NCBI RefSeq assembly: GCF_019578655.1
Contig: NC_063265.1
Span: 11,752,501 to 11,816,500, forward strand
From: Ricinus communis
Lineage: Eukaryota > Streptophyta > Magnoliopsida > Malpighiales > Euphorbiaceae
Length of the DNA: 64,000 nt
Direction: 5' to 3'
The notes under the pieces are model-generated. The model was given only the letters and a program-made list of their open reading frames with translations, ran no database searches and was not told the DNA's origin. The position numbers and the translations under genes are program-made. Positions 11,616-22,710 of this stretch are shown here, piece after piece. How positions within the stretch are numbered: position 1 is the first letter of the stretch; each line of letters begins with the position of its first letter.

Positions 11616-12484
11616 TACACTTTATAAGCAATGAATATACCGTATGTCCATAAAATAAATCAGTATTTATAGGTTAAAAAATAATAGGTTCATTATCTAT
11701 AAATTATAAGTTCATCAAATGTAAACTCGAGATTCATTTAATATAGTACACATATTAATATCTATAGAAGAGTCATTTTGTCTCAATTAATTATTTATTT
11801 TCTATAATTAAACTTATTAAATGCTTTCTTAATCTAAATAAAATACTAAAAAATATTAATTAGTTGAATATATACTTTATAAGTGATGAATCTAAAATCC
11901 ATGTTAAATGAACTTGACTCTAATAATAAATGAATATACACTTTATAAGTAATGATTACACTGTATATGTATAAAATAAATCAGTATTCATAGGTTAAAA
12001 AATAACAGGTTCATTATCTATAAACTACAAGTTCATCAAATGTATACTTGAGGTTCATTTAATATAGTACATATATTAATATCTATAGAAGAGTCATTTA
12101 GTCTCAATTAGTTATTTTTTTCCTATAACTAAGTTTATTAAATGTTTTCTTAATCTAAATAAAATACTAAAAAATGTTAATTAATATGAATATACACTTT
12201 ATAAGCGATGAATCTAAAATTCATGTTTAATAATAAATGAACATGTACTTTATAAGTAATAACTATACCGCATGTGCATAAACAAATCAGTATTCATAGT
12301 TTAAAAAATATCAGATTCATTATCTATAAACAATAAGTTCATCAAATGTACACTTGAGGTTTATTTAATATAGTACACACATTAAAAGAATCATTTAGTC
12401 TCTATTAGCTATTTTTTCTATAATTAAGCTTATTAAATGCTTTCTTAATTTAAATAAAATACTAAATGACTATTAATTAGTATG
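11616..12484. repeat. Tandem array of about 310-bp AT-rich units, nearly three copies
   Basis: Units begin near 11616, 11937 and 12245 (spacing 321 and about 307 bp). Each starts with CTTTATAAG and contains, in order, AAATCAGTATT, GGTTCATTATCTATAAA-like sequence, TTCATTTAATATAGTACA and a closing AATAAAATACTAAA. The CTTTATAAG motif also recurs near the end of each unit, so the unit itself seems to hold a shorter sub-repeat. The third copy is truncated. No coding capacity is seen. Confidence 0.88.
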
Positions 12485-13350
12485 GAATGAAAAGAGTAAC
12501 TATTAATAAAAAAATTAATAAAAAATAATTAAAATTTAATAAAAATTTAATAAAAATTAAAATTATATTTAAAATTTAATTCTTAATAAAATTATTAATT
12601 TACCAAATATCAAATACAAATATCATATTATGAATTTTATAATTAATTAGTTTGTAATATGAGTATTTTATTATCCAAAAGACTATAAGAAAAAGAAAAA
12701 AATTATATACAATTAGAAAAACAACCAAACAAAATCCTGAATATAAAAATTATGTCAGTGTAAAATGGCCTAGAGCATGAGTCCATAACATAATTTACTT
12801 TAATGTGATTATAGAATAAAAAAATACATTAATTCAGGTATCTTTGTTTACCATTTTTTTTTTTTCAAAAGTTATATTACAAAAACAATTCATGGACACA
12901 CTTGTTTTCACAATAAGTTCACTTTGATTCAATTATGCAAGAATAACGATAACAACAATATCTTCACATAATTAAACCGTAAACATGACTCACTTGATGA
13001 TTATTGTAAACTATAATTTGACTTTTATGGTTTGAAATGATTCTTGTTATAAGATATCAAAATTAAGAACTTAACTCAGTTGTCTTAGGTTAATAGTTTA
13101 CTAAACTAAGTTCAAACTCGAGTTAATTACATTGAGTTTTATTGTTTTTCTAAGACAAAGTCTTTTGTTGACTCATAAATCTTTTTAGTAAGTACAATTG
13201 ACTTGTCATATTATCTTTTTTTTATGGTAAAATTAAAAAATTATCATTGAAAATTTATTTTTGAGAACAAGTGAAGTATTTCATAAAATTTCTTAAAACA
13301 ACTAGATAATGTTGTTGAAAATATACTTTTAAAGTTTAATTTGTAAACAT
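12485..13350. other. AT-rich spacer, no gene seen
   Basis: Low-complexity AT-rich DNA after the tandem array. No open frame of note, RNA gene or recognisable element was found. Confidence 0.4.
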
Positions 13351-14078
13351 GCCTTTACTATAATACAATTCAACTATTGAATAAACAAATACATTTATTA
13401 ATTGCATGTTTTTATTTTTTGTTCTAAAAATTATTATTTTATTTTACCTATACAAGCTTGTAAACTTTTTCAATACTTTTAATAAATAAATACTCGTATG
13501 TGATAGGTCAGTGGAATGTACAAAATAAATATAAAATAATTAAAATAAATATCAAAGTTTAATACTCCTATCCCATATATAAAACTAAGCCTTTTAGTAT
13601 AAAGAATTAATATATTTAATTAAAACATAAAGCGAAAAAGAAGAAAAATCGACGTTTAACATATTAGGAGTTTATTATACAATTAGATACAATTGTTAAG
13701 GAAATATAAATTTTTTAAATTTAATTTAAAATTAGGCCTTTTCTATAATACAATTCAACTATTGAATAAGCAAGCATTTTTTTAATATGTATGTTCTTTT
13801 TACTCTAAAATTGTTATCTTATTTTATTTATAGTTGCAAATTTATAATTTTTCAATACTTTAAATGAACAAATACTCATACTAATAGGTCCATAAAACTT
13901 CAAAAGATATTTTAAAAGATGGTATTGGCAAAATAAATAAATAAAATTAAAATGAATATCAAATTTCAGTACTCGTGTATAAAAGAATTAAGCTGATTAT
14001 TATATAGGAGTAATATATTAAATTAAAGTTATAAAGCTAAGAACAAGAAAAAGTCTACCTTCAATATATTAGGAGTTT
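13351..14078. repeat. Direct repeat of about 330-bp segments
   Basis: The segment 13351-13675 is repeated, diverged, at 13736-14078. Both begin with GCCTT then TATAATACAATTCAACTATT, pass through AATACTCRTA and a run of AAATAAA motifs, and end with ATATTAGGAGTTTA. About 60 bp separate the copies. This could be a decayed pair of short repeats or ends of a small element; no coding remnant is visible. Confidence 0.78.
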
Positions 14079-14388
14079 ACGTGGTAATCTCACTGAAATG
14101 CTAAGATTATCTCCATATTAGGTTTAAGCATCAATCGTGCACAACTTCACTCAATAATTTTTATTATTAAAATAAAATTTATAAATTATATATCAAATTT
14201 ATAAATATTATTTAATAGATTCAAATTATATATAAATTTTTAGAGTATTTTAGAATTTTAATAATATGATTTCTATATATAATATGGTGAAAATATATGT
14301 TTTTACCTCGCTTAAACTTAATTGTCTATTTTCAGGTAATATTAATCAAAAGAGAAAAATATAGAGCTAAATACTCAAAAAGAGGCTT

Positions 14389-14472
14389 AATTGGATATGT
14401 TCGTGTAAAACCTAAGATTAAGACACATATAATTGGATATGTTCGTGTTAAAGCCTAAGATTAAGACGCATA
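14389..14472. repeat. 42-bp tandem repeat, two copies
   Basis: Two units, 14389-14430 and 14431-14472, each running from AATTGGATATGTTCGTGT through CCTAAGATTAAGAC to CATA, with a one-base shift and one substitution. Confidence 0.88.
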
Positions 14473-14609
14473 AACTGATGTTTATAAGGCCTGACAAAAA
14501 ATTACAAGGCCCAATAGATATCTTAGTCATTTTGTATAATTATTAGTATTTATATTAAAAGTTATTTATGAAATAGTATTTGGTGGAGATGAAGATGCCT
14601 ATATTCTTC

Positions 14610-14618
14610 TCTCTCTCC

Positions 14619-14653
<35 letters not shown>
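14610..14653. repeat. Compound (CT)n-(AT)n microsatellite
   Basis: CT-rich run followed by about twelve AT dinucleotides. Confidence 0.9.
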
Positions 14654-15700
14654 AACCTAGTTTTAAAGATGAGATGGAGAATTCTCTCCTATCTGCTCTC
14701 TACATCTGTCCATAATTATTTTCTCTACAGTTCTTCAATAAACACTTTATTTCAGTTTTTATTACTTTTTTTTAAGATTTAAGGAGCTTTTCAAGAAGTA
14801 AAGAGTGAGAACCAATCATCTTCCTTACTTAAAGAAATTCTGGATCTATAATAAGCTTTTACTTTATTGTTTTATGTCTTTCTATTTAATACCATGATCA
14901 TTAGATTAAATATGTTAGAGTCGTTTTCATAAGTGTTTAGTTTAGCTTTTTTACTTTTGTATGAATCTTGTTGTTTATTTATTTAATGAATGATTTCTTT
15001 ATCTTCATATCCTTAATAGTTTCAGTTATTGTTGTTAATTAACCATCATATTAATTTAGCAATAGTAATAGTTATTAATATATTTAGGTTAAATGTATTA
15101 GAGACACCAACTTTGTTTCAATCTATGTAGGTATAAGAAACTTTAGTTACATTATTAGTTTGAGTGACTAAAAGAAAATGCACATCACTATCTCATTCAT
15201 TAGATCTAAGGCTTAAAGGAAAACAATGAGATTACTAAGTAAATTGTTAAATTAAATACTGTATTTAACATATAGTTTTAAATTATAAGCATATGCATTT
15301 GCATTGCATATTTGTTTATTATTTGGTTACTTTACTTTATGAATATTATTCTCTCAAAAATACTGATTTAGAGTGTTTAGATTTACTTTTATTGTTTTGT
15401 GTTGATAATTAGTTTTTATAATAAGTAGTTTCATAGTTCCTTGAAGATCGACCTCGTGGTGAACTTACTCTTATTATAAAAACGGTTCATGCATTTGCGA
15501 GTACTAATTTAAACACATTATTATTATTAAACTAAGTATGAATATAAAAAAAAGAAAAAAATTTAAATGTATCTTTACTTAAAACTAGATAAATTAACAT
15601 TAAGGGTTTAGAATTTATCGACCCAAACCGATTTAAGATGCATTTTAAATAATCATTAAATCAGAGCCCAATCATGATTCAAGCCCAGCCCATCCCAAAC
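14654..15700 (+). other. Spacer with possible retroelement remnant
   Basis: No coding exon seen. The stretch at about 15425-15520, with TTCCTTGAAGATCGACC followed by GTGAACTTAC and GGTTCATGCATTTGCGAGT, is reminiscent of the leader region of plant LTR retrotransposons, but no LTR pair, gag or pol sequence is visible. Treat as a weak hint only. Confidence 0.2.
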
Positions 15701-15981
15701 CCTGGGTGCAAGAGTTGGGAGAGTTCTTTACTCTAACTAGATATTTCCATCTAATCTAAGAGAAACTGAAATAGAAGCAAATAGTGCAATAAAATAAACA
15801 TTTTTTTTTGGGAGCAAAACAAAAACTTCCACAAACTGAGGGGGCAGAAATACAACGCACTTCTCTATTTTCTCTTTTCTCTCCCTCGTCTCCAAAAATT
15901 TTCACTCTTTTTCTCTTCCCGCTGTCCTTTCCCTCCATTCACTTTCTTCCTTTCTAAAATCAGTAAAAATAACTGAAATCC

Positions 15982-16864
15982 ATGGACTCACAGTCACAAC
16001 CCAAGTAAGTAAACCTTCTCTTTAAATCTCTTGTTACCTTGATATATCGAGATTGCTAGGGTTTTTTCTTGTTCCATATGCTCAATTGGGTTTCAATTCC
16101 TTAATGTTTGCCTGCATGCCTCCGCATTTTGACTTGTTAAGTGACTTTATCATTATGTTTATTGTTGATCCAGGATTCGTGTTTTGCTTTCTTTTTGGCT
16201 AAATAGTATTGGGTCTTATCTTAAACGTGTGTTTGCGGGGGGTGGGGAATGACGTGCTTTAACCGTAGGAAAGTTTAATATTTGTGTGTTTGGTTTTGGG
16301 TATAGTTTGTTTCTTTTATCATACCAGAGTATGTTTTGTTGATATTACTTAATGTTCTGTCAATATTTTGTTTACTATTATTGCTGTTAGTCTCAGTTAA
16401 CCTGTATTTGCTTTTGTTTATATACATGCAAAATGGGAATTCGTGATTGGCTTATCCGTGATATACCTAAATTTCATAGCTGTTTTTTTTTTTTTTTCTA
16501 AAGCAACCCTCACTTATGTGGTTTTGTTAAGTTGCTAAGTGGACATAATTTATTGCATCTTAATGCAAATTTCAGGTGTCAAATACTACAATTTTGTAGC
16601 AGCGGGATGATTTGAAGTTTGTTGGATAAGGGCCAGCGTTTTTCCTATCTCATTTCTTCTCCTTTTGAAGATTTTGTTTCCGAACCTTTATTTTTAAATG
16701 GTAAATCAGTTATTATTTTCAAAGAAGTATATTCGTGGTAAAGCAGGATGAGCGGAAAAATTGAGCTAAACTTGTTTGCCTTGTATTGATGCAGTGTGAA
16801 GATTTTGGATGATTTGTTGAACTTTGGTGAGATAGGACCGGGTAATTTGCTGCTGGTCTTCTAG
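15982..16864 (+). other. Upstream ORF in the spliced leader of the J-domain gene
   Basis: The leader has an ATG at 15982. A GTAAGT donor starts at 16005 and a good acceptor ends at 16794 (ATGCAG). Joining these exons gives a 30-codon upstream ORF that starts MDSQSQPNVK and stops with TAG at 16862-16864, 48 nt before the main ATG at 16913. If the intron is spliced this way the uORF would reduce translation of the main frame. The exon junction is inferred from consensus only, and other acceptors (for example near 16574) are possible. Confidence 0.45.
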
Positions 16865-16912
16865 CTATATTTTCCATAAGCAAGTGTATCTGGCTGGATT
16901 TTTGGGTTTCAA

Positions 16913-19900
16913 ATGACCATGGAATGCAACAAAGAGGAGGCCTTCAGAGCAAAGGAACTTGCAGAAAAGAAAATGCAAAATGGGGATTATGTAGCTGCGC
17001 GGCGGATTGCATTGAAGGCACGGCAACTCTATCCTGATCTGGATAACATATCCCAACTTCTAATGGTCTGTGAGGTTCACTGTTCTGCACAAAACAAATT
17101 AAATGGGTCAGAAATGGATTGGTATGGAATTCTCCAAATAGAAAAGTTTTCAGATGAGGCTGTTATTAAGAAGCAATTTAGAAAGCTTGCACTCTCACTT
17201 CATCCAGACAAGAATAAGTTTTCTGGTGCTGAGGCTGCTTTTAAGCTGATTGGCGAAGCCAATAGGGTGCTTACAGACCCAAGCAAACGTCCAGCATACG
17301 ATATGAAGTGTAGAGGTACATTTAAACCGGTTGCACCAAAGCCACCATCTGAGCAGTCAAATAAGAACGTGTTTGTCAATAAACAAAATGGGGCTGCAAA
17401 AAAGTTTTCTAATGCTCCTCAGACACAATACACAAGCTCACATGCTAATCAACAGCCAACTCAGCAAACATTCTGGACAGTTTGTCCCTCCTGTAATGTA
17501 AGGTTCCAATATTTCAGAGATTTGCTAAAGAAACTGTTACGTTGTCAAAGTTGTCACCAGCCTTTCATTGCCCATGAGTTGTTTACGCCATCTGGATCCA
17601 CCTGGAATCATTTCATGAACGAGAAAAGAGTTCCAAATCATGGTTCCTCTAAAGCTTTCCCACAGAATTATGCTGGAAAGCCTTCTGGTATGAGTTTTCC
17701 ACATAGGTTTTCGGGATCAGATCCAATGCCTCATGTAGGAAAGGCAACTGATGTTGGTGGGAATAAACCCAAAGAAGTGAAGGTAGAAAATGCTACTGGA
17801 ATTGGTAGGGTTACTATTCAACAAAGGAAAGTTAATGGCCATGTGGATGTGAAAGCTGAGAATGGAGGTGTTCCAGTTTCAATGCCTGATGCTATGAAAC
17901 CCAAAGAATCAGGAAATTCAGAAAGTGCTACTAATAAGAGATGTCGGAATTCAGTGGAGGAATCCAGCAAGAATTTTGACAAAGGAAGCATAGTTGGCAG
18001 TGAAGAAAATGTCGTTAGGGAGGAAAATGGAGGTGATCCTTCTGCTCAGAATTCTGGATCCAGTGTTGGCCATCAGTCTAGGAGATCTTTGAGGCAGAAG
18101 CAACACATATCTTACAAGGATAATTCTGATGAGGATGATTTTGTTGCCCCCCCTCCGAAAAGATCAAGGGGGAACAGCTCATCTAATGTGAATGATGTGC
18201 AGACAAAAGCAGGAACTGTGGATGGCGGGGTACCAAAAGAAGATGTTTCAGCCGGTTCTGCTGCTTCTGTTTTGAATAGAAACAGTAAAGCGGTCAAACG
18301 CAAAGCCAATTCCAGTTTTGATGAAAGGCAATTAAACCAGAATAGAGAAAGTGGAGGTTCTAAGGCTGAAGGAGAGGAAGCATCCATGCCTGAGAGGGCA
18401 GGTACCAAGTCAGAGAATGATGATGAAAGATTGAAAACTGACACATCTGAGTTGGATCTAAAACCAAAAATCTTTGTATGTGCTGATGCAGATTTCAGCA
18501 ATTTCGAAAAAGAAAGGGCTGAAGTCTCTTTTGCTGTTAATCAAGTATGGGCCATTTATGATTCACATGATGGTATGCCAAGATTTTATGCCCGGATCCG
18601 AAAGGTTTTCAGACCTGGTTTCAAGCTGCAAATCACTTGGCTAGAATCAATAGTGGATGGCGAAGCTGAGCAAAAGTGGTGTGATGAGGGTTTGCCTGTT
18701 GGTTGTGGGAGCTATGAATATGGAGAGACTGAAGAAACCGTAGATCGTTTGATGTTCTCTCATAAAATGGATTGCATGAGTGGTGGACTCAGAGGTACTT
18801 TTTGTATATATCCTAAGAAGGGGGAAACTTGGGCCCTCTTTAAGGATTGGGATGCAAAATGGAGTTTGGAACCGGAGAAACATAGGCCTCCATACCAATT
18901 TGAATTTGTGGAGGTCTTGACAGATTTTACCAAGGATGCTGGTATTGAAGTTGCTTGTTTGGGCAAAGTGAAGGGATTTGTTAGCATCTTTCAGCAAGCT
19001 AACTGTGATGAGGTTTTATCATTTTGCATACGGCCAAGTGAGCTGTACAGATTTTCTCACCGTGTACCCTCGGTTAGAATGTCTGGCAAGGAAGGAGAAG
19101 GTGTCCCTGCATGTTCTTTTGAATGTGATACTGCTGCTCTGCCTAGCAATTTAGTTACCCTGGTTGATACTGAGAATATTTTTAAGAATACCGGGACTGG
19201 TCCTCGAAAAGGAACCTCCATACTTGGAAGCTCTCCAAGTGAATCAATTGGGAGATGCAAGGATGATAATCAAGGTGATGCATGCCAACAAGAAGTAGAC
19301 AGTAATAAAGTTGCAAGCCGTGGTAAGGTAACTCAATCTTCAATTAATACTTATTTTCAGGCCAGAGAAAAGATTTTAACGGATAAGAAACGAGAGGAAG
19401 GTAAATTTGTAGCAGTTTCGTTGACTCCTAGAAGATCTCCAAGAGATTTGAGCAAGAGAATTAATCAAGTAAGTAGAAGTCAGTCCACAATAGAAGACAT
19501 TAACAAACATATGGAAATAAACAGAGATTGTAAAGATGGGCATCCAGGTATTTCCTCGGGTCAACTTGATGATAAACTACACTTACATAGGAATGATGGA
19601 ATATTCGCCAGTCCCATGAAGGGTCGAAGTTCTTCGGGTTGTAAAGTTATAGAAGTTGACGGATATGATTTCAGGAAGGAAAAATCTGAGGATAAATTTC
19701 GATCGGGACAGATATGGGCAGTGCACAGTGATAAGGATGGGCTACCTAGGAATTATGTTCAAGTAAAAAAGATCGAAACTGGAACTGGCTTTAGACTGCA
19801 TGTGGCAATGCTCGAAACCTGCACGCTCCAGAAAGACAGGAGGCAGCCTGCTTCTTGTGGGACATTTAGAGTTAAAAATGGTAATTCTAAAGTGCTTCTG

Positions 19901-20308
19901 ATCAATGCATTCTCTCATAAAGTTAAAGCAAAGTCAACGGGGAGGAATACCTATGAAATTTTCCCTAGAAAAGGTGAGATCTGGGCAGTATACAAGAGCT
20001 TGCATTCCGAGGTATCGTGTTCAGATCAGGGCACAGGGGAATGTGACATTGTTGAAGTGATAGAAGATAATAGCAGGGGTGTGAAAGTTGTAGTTTTGAT
20101 GCCTGGTAAAGGACAGGACACTCTTTACATGTCTCCAACTTCGAAAAGATTAAAAAGCAGTATTATGGATATACCTCGGACGGAGTTTGCCAGATTTTCT
20201 CATCAGTGTTTAGCTCACAAGCATGCAGAAGAGAATGATAGTCGCTTGAGAGGCTATTGGCAGCTTGACCCTCCCTCTATTCCTGGCAATGTCATATTAG
20301 TTGAATGA
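16913..20308 (+). CDS. J-domain protein with two DUF3444 domains (DnaJ-type co-chaperone)
   Basis: Intronless coding region, 1,131 aa. The J domain spans residues 69-131 (DWYGIL to PAYDMK) with the HPD tripeptide at 97-99, so it should stimulate an Hsp70 ATPase. A four-cysteine zinc-ribbon-like segment follows (C191, C194, C211, C214). After a long acidic/basic low-complexity linker with nuclear-localisation-like KRSRG and KRK stretches come two DUF3444 domains, at about 518-720 and 910-1120; both carry the VWAIYD / IWAVHS signature and a GEIWA / GETWA motif. This is the plant-specific J + DUF3444 family; client and partner are unknown. The family normally starts MECNKEEA, so the second ATG at 16919, in excellent context (accATGG), may be the true start. 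Parts of the gene are copied as pseudogene fragments at 9.6 and 10.7 kb. Confidence 0.95.
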   Translation: MTMECNKEEAFRAKELAEKKMQNGDYVAARRIALKARQLYPDLDNISQLLMVCEVHCSAQNKLNGSEMDWYGILQIEKFSDEAVIKKQFRKLALSLHPDKNKFSGAEAAFKLIGEANRVLTDPSKRPAYDMKCRGTFKPVAPKPPSEQSNKNVFVNKQNGAAKKFSNAPQTQYTSSHANQQPTQQTFWTVCPSCNVRFQYFRDLLKKLLRCQSCHQPFIAHELFTPSGSTWNHFMNEKRVPNHGSSKAFPQNYAGKPSGMSFPHRFSGSDPMPHVGKATDVGGNKPKEVKVENATGIGRVTIQQRKVNGHVDVKAENGGVPVSMPDAMKPKESGNSESATNKRCRNSVEESSKNFDKGSIVGSEENVVREENGGDPSAQNSGSSVGHQSRRSLRQKQHISYKDNSDEDDFVAPPPKRSRGNSSSNVNDVQTKAGTVDGGVPKEDVSAGSAASVLNRNSKAVKRKANSSFDERQLNQNRESGGSKAEGEEASMPERAGTKSENDDERLKTDTSELDLKPKIFVCADADFSNFEKERAEVSFAVNQVWAIYDSHDGMPRFYARIRKVFRPGFKLQITWLESIVDGEAEQKWCDEGLPVGCGSYEYGETEETVDRLMFSHKMDCMSGGLRGTFCIYPKKGETWALFKDWDAKWSLEPEKHRPPYQFEFVEVLTDFTKDAGIEVACLGKVKGFVSIFQQANCDEVLSFCIRPSELYRFSHRVPSVRMSGKEGEGVPACSFECDTAALPSNLVTLVDTENIFKNTGTGPRKGTSILGSSPSESIGRCKDDNQGDACQQEVDSNKVASRGKVTQSSINTYFQAREKILTDKKREEGKFVAVSLTPRRSPRDLSKRINQVSRSQSTIEDINKHMEINRDCKDGHPGISSGQLDDKLHLHRNDGIFASPMKGRSSSGCKVIEVDGYDFRKEKSEDKFRSGQIWAVHSDKDGLPRNYVQVKKIETGTGFRLHVAMLETCTLQKDRRQPASCGTFRVKNGNSKVLLINAFSHKVKAKSTGRNTYEIFPRKGEIWAVYKSLHSEVSCSDQGTGECDIVEVIEDNSRGVKVVVLMPGKGQDTLYMSPTSKRLKSSIMDIPRTEFARFSHQCLAHKHAEENDSRLRGYWQLDPPSIPGNVILVE

Positions 20309-20759
20309 CTGGCAGAAATAGAATCGTGCTGACGATATTGTTTCCTGTTTCTTTTCCTTTTTTTTTTTTTTTCTCTTTTTCTTCATGGCTGTATCTAATT
20401 TAGGAATGGAACCTGCCAGATTGCTCCCTGTGAAAAGCGGAATGAAGTTAGCAGAAGCTCGACTAGACATCTTTGCTTCTTTATGATTTTCTTGCCTTTT
20501 CTTAAATATTATACATTTGTGTTTTTTTTTTTTTTTTTTTGTTGCTCTGCTAGCTCCTTTTTCTTTATTTTTTGGTTTTCAGATACGTATTAGCTCTTCT
20601 TGGATGATAACTTCACCTATTTGTTCAGAGAAATAAATGTCTCAGGTACTGTAGCACTTGATAGAAATCTAATGTAATGAAGAGGCCTGAGCTAGGAGAC
20701 GATCGCTGTTAAAAAGAAAATACTAGTTTTACAAAAAGTGTAGACAATTTCACCAGTCA

Positions 20760-20831
20760 GGGCATTTGGTCTAGTGGTATGATTCTCGCTTTGGGTGCGA
20801 GAGGTCCCGAGTTCGATTCTAGGAATGCCCC
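20760..20831 (+). tRNA. tRNA-Pro (anticodon TGG), with a T-stem mismatch
   Basis: 72-nt cloverleaf. The 7-bp acceptor stem GGGCATT/AATGCCC is perfect, and the discriminator is C. The D-arm contains GGTCTAGTGGTA (A box). The 5-bp anticodon stem CTCGC/GCGAG encloses loop TTTGGGT, giving anticodon TGG. The B box GTTCGATTC is intact. The T stem reads CCGAG against CTAGG, so its middle pair is G20809-A20821 instead of G-C. There is no intron. A TTTT run at about 20837-20840 can terminate RNA polymerase III. Confidence 0.9.
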
Positions 20832-21730
20832 ATTATGTTTTGTTTCTTTCTTTTTGTTTCCTCTCTTCGAGCAATTGAAATTTTCTGTTTACCGCGTGGA
20901 ATTTCTCATATATTCTTGTTACCTTTCTTGAGTAAAGATTTCATTTTTCTAACAAGTAACATTTGCATTATAATAATATATTTTTTATATTTATTTTATT
21001 ATCGTGTTTCTAATATTATAATATAATTAAATAAATTTTTTTAATCAATAAAATTTAATCTCGAAAAATAGCCCATAATTTAATAAATTATTTTAGTCAA
21101 ATAACAATTATTGAAAAATAATAAATGAATTATACTTTTAATACTAAATATAATAATTTAAAAGTAATAAAAGAATTTTTTTTCTTACATGATATGATAT
21201 AGGATTAATTATATCATTTATTGATTTGCTATTACATATATTGAATTTGATGATATTCAAAATTTATATATATAAATATTTTTTAATGTGAAATGTCTAT
21301 TTAAGTTCTAGAATTAAAATATTTAACTAAATAATAGCAATAATTATGTAATAATATAAAAAGCGTACTTAATTATATAAACTTTATTAGTTATTTAATT
21401 AAATTTTTATTTATATAATAATTATATTTGTTTTTAAATTTAAAAATATTTATAAAAAAATAATAGATATATATTCCGTCACATCGCACGTCTAATTAAA
21501 ACATATTAATCATATTTCACAAAACAGTGGAAAAGAGCACTAAGAAAAAGAAAAATCTATTCCCGAAAAGAAAAGCCATAATGCGCTCCGTTTTGGCAGC
21601 GGTTCTTATGACTTAACTTTCAAGCACTGATCCTTTGCATATACACATCTCGAATTTTCGAATCAGACGTTTTTTTGGTTATCTGCATTTAAAACCGTTG
21701 TTTTAGCAGCCTAAATAACCTTCAGATTTT
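20832..21730. other. AT-rich spacer, no gene seen
   Basis: After the tRNA terminator the DNA becomes very AT-rich to about 21.5 kb. The less AT-rich stretch from about 21540 is probably promoter and leader of the DCD gene. No other feature is supported. Confidence 0.4.
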
Positions 21731-21957
21731 GATTCTCTGTCTGTTGTTCCAGAAAACCTAGAGCGGGAAGTCGCAGTTACTCAGATAACCAGGTCATGGC
21801 CTCCTGATTACCCTGAGCCGCGCGCAATCAGGCAACAAGGCAATCCAAACAATAAGCATTCAAACGATAGAATTCACCACATAAACTAAGAATTACAAGT
21901 AGGATCAATCACGAGCCGCTGAAAAACAGGAAACGAGAGAGGAAGTAAATATTTGAG
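21731..21957 (+). other. Probable 5' UTR exon of the DCD-domain gene
   Basis: A GC-richer stretch ends in a GAG|GTAAAC donor at 21957/21958. An acceptor lies near 22684 (CTCATAG), shortly before the ATG at 22711, so a leader intron of about 0.73 kb is likely. The leader exon contains a minimal upstream ORF of three codons (ATG at 21796). The 5' limit is a guess. Confidence 0.45.
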
Positions 21958-22710
21958 GTAAACTTTTACCTTTTCTCTTGGTTTTGTTTGTTTACATTGA
22001 TTGCTTATTTAGGTTTTGAGGAATTAAATCTATGAATTTTGTTATTGTTGCTTTTAATTTTTCAGATTTGAATTTAATTTGATGAAATCTTCATATCTTC
22101 TTCTCTTTTTCCCCTCAAATTTCATTTTTGGTATTTAATTCAATTTCATTTGATTTTTTCTTTTGGTGTTTCATACTTTTTGAGATTATTGTAATCTGGG
22201 AAGATTGTAACTTTCTATTACTGTTCATATTTGGACAAAAAAATTTTAGTTGGTTAAATTGTTTTAGGTGAGTTAAAGCTTTTCACTTAAAGAATCTGAA
22301 AATGGAAAAACAAAAGTTTCCTTCTTTAGAACTTTCACTTCAGTCTGCAATTTCTAGGAAGGCGCATTGTTGAGTTATGGATTTTAATTTGTTGTAACTT
22401 AATGGTATTTGTTAAGCTCCTTTGTTAGCAAGGAAATTTTACCCTGATTTACGCAGATTAACCAAATTGTAACATAGTCGAGCCAATACTGGGTTCTTTT
22501 AATGCTAGGTGGAGCTCAATTTTTCATTAATTTATTGGTGTGGGAGTTGTTGTTAGTTGACGAATTATGTTAAGGCGTTTGGAGTGACACGTATGATCCT
22601 GAAAATGGTAGCATTTTTTTATGGGAAGCATTCTATGTCAATACAAGCTGTCAGTAATCAAGTCATATAATCTTTTGCTCATAGGAGGATCTGCTCAGTT
22701 TCACTAGCTT

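Noticed and set aside
18112..18501. 129-aa minus-strand frame inside the J-domain gene
   Set aside because: It is the antisense shadow of a low-complexity acidic/Ser region; the plus frame carries clear domains on both sides.
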